This document shows positions 59,481-64,000 of a DNA stretch of 64,000 nt, piece after piece. The first letter of the stretch is position 1. Each line of letters begins with the position of its first letter. Made by a program: the position numbers and the translations under genes. Location: contig NZ_FRBL01000001.1 in assembly GCF_900142605.1 (NCBI RefSeq), positions 868,001-932,000 of the forward strand. Reading direction: 5' to 3'. Origin of the DNA: Chitinophaga jiangningensis (lineage in GTDB: Bacteria; Bacteroidota; Bacteroidia; Chitinophagales; Chitinophagaceae). The notes under the pieces are model-generated. The model was not told the DNA's origin and did not search any database. It saw only the letters and a program-made list of their open reading frames with translations.

Positions 59481-60230
59481 ATGCCTTTTACCATTTCGCA
59501 TGCCGCCATAGTGGCGCCTTTATACAAGATCAGGCCTAAAGATGCCTCCTTAACCGGATTGATCATAGGCAGTATGGTACCGGATTTCCTGTATTTTTTC
59601 CGTTTAAATCCCTATGCTGATGCAGGGCATCACCTGCCTGGCATTTTCCTGTACGATTTACCCCTGGCCATTTTGCTGGCATATGCCTGGCATCATTGGT
59701 TGCGGTATCCGGTGATGCGCTATGCACCTACATTTGCGGCGGCGCGGGTAACCCGTTACCACTTTTTCAACTGGCACCAGTATTTTATGCAGCATACTTT
59801 GGTAGTGCTCTATTCCGTACTGGCAGGCATTACCACGCATTTGTTCCTGGACGCCTTTACCCATGAAAGCGGGTATTTTGTAAGGATCATCCCCCCGTTA
59901 CAGGGCCACTGGGGCCAACTGCCCGCCTGGTATATGATGCAGATACTGACCTCCGTAGCCGGGCTAATGGTGCTTTTTTACTACTTTTTCAAAATTCCCA
60001 TAAAGCCGGCTGCCAACAGGATACCTTTCCTGCCGGCGATCGTTTTCTGGGTAATGGTTGGAATCTTATCCAGCATTATTTTGGTAATTAATGAACAGGT
60101 CCACTTTATCGCCTGCGAGGGAATGGACTACCTGGCTGTCATCCTGGGTGGGGTAATGTATGGCTTCTTTGGGGTGGCCGCGATTGACTCGTGGCGCAAC
60201 GGCGCTAACATCTCCCTAAAAAATACCTGA
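59481..60230 (+). CDS. DUF4184 family membrane protein
   Basis: A 249-residue inner-membrane protein with about six hydrophobic helices. It begins with MPFTISHAAIVAPLYKIRPK, and LIIGSMVPDFLYFF and HLFLDAFTHESGYFVRI carry the His and Asp residues typical of DUF4184 (related to membrane-bound metal-dependent hydrolases of the YdjM type). Function unknown. Its 3' end overlaps the converging ABC ATPase gene by 15 bases. Confidence 0.87.
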   Translation: MPFTISHAAIVAPLYKIRPKDASLTGLIIGSMVPDFLYFFRLNPYADAGHHLPGIFLYDLPLAILLAYAWHHWLRYPVMRYAPTFAAARVTRYHFFNWHQYFMQHTLVVLYSVLAGITTHLFLDAFTHESGYFVRIIPPLQGHWGQLPAWYMMQILTSVAGLMVLFYYFFKIPIKPAANRIPFLPAIVFWVMVGILSSIILVINEQVHFIACEGMDYLAVILGGVMYGFFGVAAIDSWRNGANISLKNT

Positions 60231-60893
60231 AGGTACATAACCAAACCTTTCCAGCTCCTGTATTTGTTTTATATGCCTGCAAACGCCATTGTCGATCAGC
60301 ATAATGCGGTCGCTTACCTGGATAATATTCCTGAAATCATGATCCGTAATAATAAAGCCTTTCTCTTTTTTCTTTTCTTGTAAGAGATGCAATACTTCCT
60401 CTTTCAGTAAAGGTTCCAGGCCGTTAAATGGTTCATCCAGGAGCACAAAGTGCACATCCAGATGCACCAGCAGCAGTATTTCAAAGAATCGGCCGGTGCC
60501 ACCTGAAAGCTGGTGGCGCCGGAGGTGCATGTGTTGCTGAATAAGGCGGTGGGCCAATAGTGCTTCTTTTGCTTTTATATCGGGGAGATATAAATCTGCA
60601 ATTTTGCGCAGGGTTAAGTTATTGGGCAGAAACGACTTTTGCGGCAGGTACCCAATCAGGTTACCTGCTGTAAACGGCGTCTCGTAATACTTTCCATCAA
60701 TACGGATACTTTTATTCAGTGCTGGCTCGGTCCCGAAAATAATCTTCATCAGGGTGGATTTACCACAGCCATTACGCCCCAGCATACCCAGAATTTCGCC
60801 GGTATCGCAGGATACCCAGCAGTCCGTCAACAGTTCACGGCCACCGAATGATTTAATGATACTATCCGCTTCAAGCCGGTGTGACATAAGCAT
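60216..60893 (-). CDS. ABC transporter ATP-binding protein with altered signature
   Basis: A 225-residue ABC ATPase: Walker A LGRNGCGKSTLMK, Q loop GYLPQKSF, Walker B HFVLLDEPFNGLEP and an H-loop His in IITDHDF. The signature reads LSGGTGRFFEIL rather than LSGGQ, a changed position in the ATP sandwich, but other motifs are intact. It overlaps the 105-residue membrane gene before it by about 20 bases, so the two are likely a compact transporter unit. A second in-frame ATG lies two codons in. Confidence 0.88.
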   Translation of the reverse strand: MLMSHRLEADSIIKSFGGRELLTDCWVSCDTGEILGMLGRNGCGKSTLMKIIFGTEPALNKSIRIDGKYYETPFTAGNLIGYLPQKSFLPNNLTLRKIADLYLPDIKAKEALLAHRLIQQHMHLRRHQLSGGTGRFFEILLLVHLDVHFVLLDEPFNGLEPLLKEEVLHLLQEKKKEKGFIITDHDFRNIIQVSDRIMLIDNGVCRHIKQIQELERFGYVPSGIF

Positions 60894-61188
60894 GGATTAG
60901 TTTATACGCGTAAACAAGGGTAATGACTTCGCAAACGTTTATCACATACGACCAAACGATTAGTCGCGTACGGGAGTAACCTTTGTTATGATAGAAGTAA
61001 TAAAGGTGATTATAGCGCAGCTGAAACAGGAAAAGGGCCATGAAAAAGCCACCCGTCAGCCATCCGGTGCCAAAAGTTCTTAGAAAAATATACCAGTCGT
61101 AATCGGTGGCCAGCCAGGCCAGCACGGCGGCGGCAAGGGAAAACGGCAGGTTGAGCGCAGTAATCATCCGGTAATAGTGGAAAAGCAT
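60871..61188 (-). CDS. small membrane protein coupled to the ABC ATPase
   Basis: A 105-residue protein with about three transmembrane helices (MITALNLPFSLAAAVLAWLA, FLRTFGTGWLTGGFFMALFLF, LIVWSYVINVCEVITLVYAY) and a Tyr/His-rich loop (YNHLYYFYHNKGYSRTRL) between helices 2 and 3. No recognised family. It overlaps the ATPase gene by about 20 bases, suggesting that it is a small permease-like partner. At half the size of usual ABC-2 permeases, it would need to multimerise. Confidence 0.75.
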   Translation of the reverse strand: MLFHYYRMITALNLPFSLAAAVLAWLATDYDWYIFLRTFGTGWLTGGFFMALFLFQLRYNHLYYFYHNKGYSRTRLIVWSYVINVCEVITLVYAYKLIHAYVTPA

Positions 61189-61232
61189 TTTCGGGATTTG
61201 CGGCTACAGTTGCAAATACTATGCTAAATAGC

Positions 61233-61259
61233 CTTGCGATCTTTTTCTCGCAAAACAGC
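61233..61259 (-). repeat. dispersed repeat, copy B (no palindrome arm)
   Basis: The reverse strand reads GCTGTTTTGCGAGAAAAAG then ATCGCAAGG, differing from copy A (35969) at two positions over its first 27 bases. The adjacent GGCC hairpin is lacking. Confidence 0.65.
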
Positions 61260-61296
61260 ATAGGATTTTAAGCTCGCAAAGACTTATTGGACTTTT

Positions 61297-61344
61297 GGCG
61301 CCTTCGGCGCCAGGAGAGCGATCTTTTTTGCACGCAAAGCAGCC
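61297..61344 (-). repeat. dispersed repeat, copy C (with palindrome arm)
   Basis: The reverse strand reads GCTGCTTTGCGTGCAAAAAA, GATCGC, a short spacer and GGCGCC-GAA-GGCGCC (61297-61311). Order and spacing of motif and hairpin agree with copy A. Confidence 0.65.
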
Positions 61345-61539
61345 AAGCAGGTAAGCAGCTAAGACTTGTGTTTTGTTGTTTGTTGTTTGTTGCAAACATA
61401 GGAGCAGCAAAGCAGGAAAGACTTGTGTTTTTGTTGAAATACTATCCTAAATAGCCGCAACAATGGTAGCGGGCCAACACGATAATTTTATAACGTTATT
61501 GGTCATACGAGAACTGTTTGTTTAGCCTTACGGGCCCCA

Positions 61540-61917
61540 TCACGGTGCTACCTCTACGCCCTCCTGCCGGTTACGATGACGGCTTCCCCACGCCCTGAGC
61601 AGCTCCCATACCGGTTGCAGTTCCATGGCACTTTCCGTGAGCTGGTATTCCACGCGTGCCGGTACTTCCGGATAAACGGTGCGGATCACCAGGCCGTCCT
61701 GCTCCATTTCGCGCAGGTGTAGCGTAAGCATACGGTCTGTTACATTTCCAATCCTGTCTCTGAGCACAGTAAAGCGCATAGGACCGTTTTTCAGGTTATA
61801 GAAAACCGACAGCTTCCATCGGGTGCCGATCAGATCCATAGCATATGCTTCCGGGCAACGGGACTTTATGGTTTCCCGGTTGATGTTATTGGTTGAGTTT
61901 TTTTTGATGCTGGCCAT
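61540..61917 (-). CDS. HxlR-family transcriptional regulator
   Basis: A 125-residue winged-helix protein of the HxlR type, a MarR-like group that often senses aldehydes or redox state. Marks are SRCPEAYAMDLIGTRWKLSV (with the conserved Cys), NLKNGPMRFTVLRDRIGNVT and DRMLTLHLREMEQDGLVIRT (recognition helix). It is divergent from the serine hydrolase and flavin reductase genes, which it likely controls. CTTACA occurs twice in the shared promoter region (61923 and 61942). Confidence 0.9.
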   Translation of the reverse strand: MASIKKNSTNNINRETIKSRCPEAYAMDLIGTRWKLSVFYNLKNGPMRFTVLRDRIGNVTDRMLTLHLREMEQDGLVIRTVYPEVPARVEYQLTESAMELQPVWELLRAWGSRHRNRQEGVEVAP

Positions 61918-61960
61918 GCTTGCTTACATTTTTGTTAGTTCCTTACAATCCGCCACAGTA

Positions 61961-61992
61961 TTGAATATGCGGGTTAACTGGTGTTACCTTTG
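61961..61992 (+). promoter_or_regulatory. promoter of the serine hydrolase gene
   Basis: TTG (61961-61963), 21 bases, then an exact TACCTTTG -7 box (61985-61992), 26 bases before the ATG. Confidence 0.6.
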
Positions 61993-62018
61993 CTTTACAA
62001 ATTTAAAACATTCAAGCC

Positions 62019-63269
62019 ATGGAAACATACACTAATGAACTAATATCCGCCAGACCAGCAATAAAATCCGCCACGCAGCCTCATTTGCTTGACAGTAAAC
62101 TACTTAACATCCGTATAGATCAGTTTGCTGCCAGGCGCCTTGCTTCCGGCGCGATGACCGGGGCACATATCCTCATTTTACAAGACGGGAAAGTGCTGTA
62201 TAACAAAGCAGTGGGCTATGCGGATGTAGTCACACAAACACCGCTGCGCACGGATCATATATTCCGCATTGCGTCACAAACGAAGGCCATTACCAGCGTG
62301 GCTGCGCTGATGCTGCTGGAAGAAGGCTGCTACCGGCTCGATGATCCGCTGCAAAAGCATATTCCCGCGTTTAAAGATGCCGCAGTACTCGACATGTACA
62401 ACGAAACAGACGGTACTTATACCACGCGTCCCGCTGCGAGGCCGATTACAGTGCGGGACTTGTTTACCCATACTTCAGGCATTGGCTATGGTTTGATTTC
62501 AGAAGATCCCCGGATGAATGCTATCTATGCCAAATCCGCACTAGGCTTTGTTTTCGGGACACACGAAAAGTTGAAGGCGGTGGTGGAAAAGATTGCGTCA
62601 CTGCCATTGCGGCATCATCCGGGCGAAGCCTTCACCTATGGCCTCAATACCGATATCCTCGGTTACCTGGTGGAAATCTGGAGTGGACAAACCCTGGAAC
62701 AATTTTTCCAGGAAAGGATTTTTGATCCGCTGGAGATGCACGATACACATTTTCATTTGCCGCAGGAAAAGGAGCATCGCCTGGTAACATTGCAGCAACG
62801 GGTGGAGGGCCAATTGCAGAAAGTGAAGGGCATGCTGTTCAATGGCGTGGATCCACAGTACCCTACTGATCCCGGCACGATTCATTCCGGCGGAGGAGGA
62901 TTGAGCAGTACTGCTGAAGATTATGCGCAATTTTTGCTGATGCTGGAGGCGGGCGGTACTTATAAGGGGCATCGTTTTTTGAGTCCCGCCACCATTGCCC
63001 AGCTGCGTTTGAATCACCTTACCGGCAGTGCAAACACTGACCAGTTGCAATTCGGTTTAGGCGTAGCTGTTATAACACCCCGTACGCAGCACCTGGTGCC
63101 AGCCGGCATCGGAACAATATATTGGGGCGGTGCTTTTAATACGAAATACTGGCAGGACCCGGTATCGAAGATCATCGGCATCATATTAACACAGGAATAT
63201 CTACCGGAAGATTATAATGCACTCCGTGAAAATCTGCAACAGGTGGTTTATGGTGCGATATCAAATTGA
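62019..63269 (+). CDS. beta-lactamase-fold serine hydrolase
   Basis: A 416-residue class C beta-lactamase-like protein (EstB/PBP type). The nucleophile Ser and Lys lie in FRIASQTKAITSVAALMLLEEG (SxxK), the Tyr motif is in FTYGLNTDILGYLVE, and GTIHSGGGGLSSTAEDYAQF lies near the third motif. No signal peptide is visible, so it is probably a cytosolic esterase, not a penicillin-binding enzyme. It is transcribed with the flavin reductase gene 33 bases downstream and is divergent from HxlR. Confidence 0.9.
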   Translation: METYTNELISARPAIKSATQPHLLDSKLLNIRIDQFAARRLASGAMTGAHILILQDGKVLYNKAVGYADVVTQTPLRTDHIFRIASQTKAITSVAALMLLEEGCYRLDDPLQKHIPAFKDAAVLDMYNETDGTYTTRPAARPITVRDLFTHTSGIGYGLISEDPRMNAIYAKSALGFVFGTHEKLKAVVEKIASLPLRHHPGEAFTYGLNTDILGYLVEIWSGQTLEQFFQERIFDPLEMHDTHFHLPQEKEHRLVTLQQRVEGQLQKVKGMLFNGVDPQYPTDPGTIHSGGGGLSSTAEDYAQFLLMLEAGGTYKGHRFLSPATIAQLRLNHLTGSANTDQLQFGLGVAVITPRTQHLVPAGIGTIYWGGAFNTKYWQDPVSKIIGIILTQEYLPEDYNALRENLQQVVYGAISN

Positions 63270-63302
63270 TCACTTAAATTGCTGCTGATAATTGAAAACT
63301 CT

Positions 63303-63878
63303 ATGATTAAAATTCTGGCAATTTCAGGCAGTACCAGGCAGCAATCGTCCAATCACCAACTCATAGCAGCAATAGCTGCGCGTTACGCATCACAGGCGGA
63401 GCTTACATTATTCAACGGGTTAACGGAGTTACCACATTTTAACCCTGACCTGGATCAGGATCAGCCGCCTGCGGCGGTGGCAGCGTTTCGGGAGCAGCTG
63501 CGTGGGGCGGATGCCGTATTGATTTGCACACCGGAGTATGCGATAGGCGTTCCCGGTAGTCTGAAAAATGCGATTGACTGGACCGTTTCCAGCATGGAGT
63601 TCTCGAAGAAGCCGGTGGCATTGATCACGGCGGGTACCTCAGGGGTACATGCACACAAATCTTTGTTAGGCACCTTACTGATTATTGAGTCGAGGATGAG
63701 GGAGGAGATGCAGCTGGTGATACCGGCTATTAAAACGAAGATGAGTCCGGATGGGGTGATCACGCACGGGGAAACGCTCACGGCGATTGACCGGCTGATG
63801 CATGCGCTCCTGTCTGTAGCTACGGCCCCGCGCGAGGATGACATCTACCTAAACCCACCTGCTTTTAATAAAGTATAA
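63303..63878 (+). CDS. NADPH-dependent FMN reductase-like protein
   Basis: A 191-residue flavodoxin-like quinone/chromate reductase. It has the FMN phosphate loop AISGSTRQQSSNHQL, the LICTPEYAIGVPGSLKNAIDW block that defines the family, and PVALITAGTSGVHAHKSL. It works in the cytosol, possibly detoxifying quinones. The start at 63303 begins MIKILAISGS as in relatives. With the serine hydrolase it forms an HxlR-controlled pair. The remaining 120 bases to the right edge show nothing recognisable. Confidence 0.92.
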   Translation: MIKILAISGSTRQQSSNHQLIAAIAARYASQAELTLFNGLTELPHFNPDLDQDQPPAAVAAFREQLRGADAVLICTPEYAIGVPGSLKNAIDWTVSSMEFSKKPVALITAGTSGVHAHKSLLGTLLIIESRMREEMQLVIPAIKTKMSPDGVITHGETLTAIDRLMHALLSVATAPREDDIYLNPPAFNKV

Positions 63879-64000
63879 GGATATACGAAAAATGGTCATC
63901 ACACTTAAATACCATTTTGGACAGGAGATATGGTGGATCAGGGAAAAATTATTTCTTTTGCTATGAATCCTTTCCCTATTTGTCCTTATACCAGATAATA

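Larger units (their letters stand above)
61214..61456. repeat. repeat-dense intergenic block bounded by a 20-base direct repeat
   Basis: AAATACTATGCTAAATAGCC (61214-61233) and its one-mismatch copy AAATACTATCCTAAATAGCC (61437-61456) enclose about 200 bases. Inside are two inverted copies of the dispersed repeat, a duplicated AAGACTTGTGTTTTGTTG word (61361-61378 and 61418-61436) and a TTGTTTG microsatellite. No gene is present. Confidence 0.7.

Noticed and set aside
1..64000. Search for CRISPR arrays, tRNA or rRNA genes, and transposases
   Set aside because: No spaced repeat array, no cloverleaf or rRNA sequence, and no transposase motifs were found by eye in any gap.

Overview
The window reads as chromosomal DNA of a Bacteroidota bacterium, most likely a Chitinophagaceae member close to Chitinophaga. 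This rests on a SusC/SusD pair, DUF1080, DUF4382 and TMEM220 proteins, FtsX-type permeases, a TPR-coupled histidine kinase, and promoters of the TAnnTTTG type. No rRNA, tRNA, CRISPR array, transposase or phage gene was seen. Fifty-seven protein genes are supported; the first is cut by the left edge.

Layout. 0-3 kb: a partial ECF sigma factor divergent from pyrD, then a two-gene candidate toxin-antitoxin module between related non-coding repeats. 3-12 kb: housekeeping genes (rsmE, a MATE exporter and dnaB leftward; pheT, a coiled-coil gene, zapA and rny rightward). The dnaB/pheT gap holds four DnaA-box matches beside AT-rich DNA. 12-29 kb: DUF1080 sugar proteins, two small oxidoreductase/nucleosidase genes, a methyltransferase, an FtsX-type permease, scpB with a very long acidic tail, a lone atpG, a DJ-1/PfpI protein, a DUF885 peptidase, and two paralogous secreted proteins with matching sigma-54-like promoters. 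A Tat-exported Gfo/Idh/MocA oxidoreductase and the two-domain DUF1080 protein share a LacI-type operator.

29.8-38.9 kb holds a complete six-gene ebo set (eboA-F), a conserved but poorly understood metabolite-processing and export cluster. It is split: eboABC and eboDEF lie on the minus strand with a plus-strand TPR sensor histidine kinase between them, and palindromic repeats sit at one junction. 39-46 kb is a SusC/SusD locus ending in a lipoprotein with a heme-c motif and FG-GAP repeats. 47-52.5 kb is a tripartite RND efflux operon. 52.7-64 kb carries an orphan FecR-like protein, two DinB proteins, VOC and SDR enzymes, a MarR regulator whose operator recurs before a secreted YceI gene, a DEAD-box helicase, a second YceI, a compact ABC pair, and an HxlR regulator divergent from a serine hydrolase and a flavin reductase.

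Intergenic DNA is unusually structured. Long perfect hairpins with a GCC-NNN-GGC tip and unrelated arms occur at several gene ends, twice as overlapping pairs. A second dispersed motif recurs at 36.0 and 61.2-61.3 kb.
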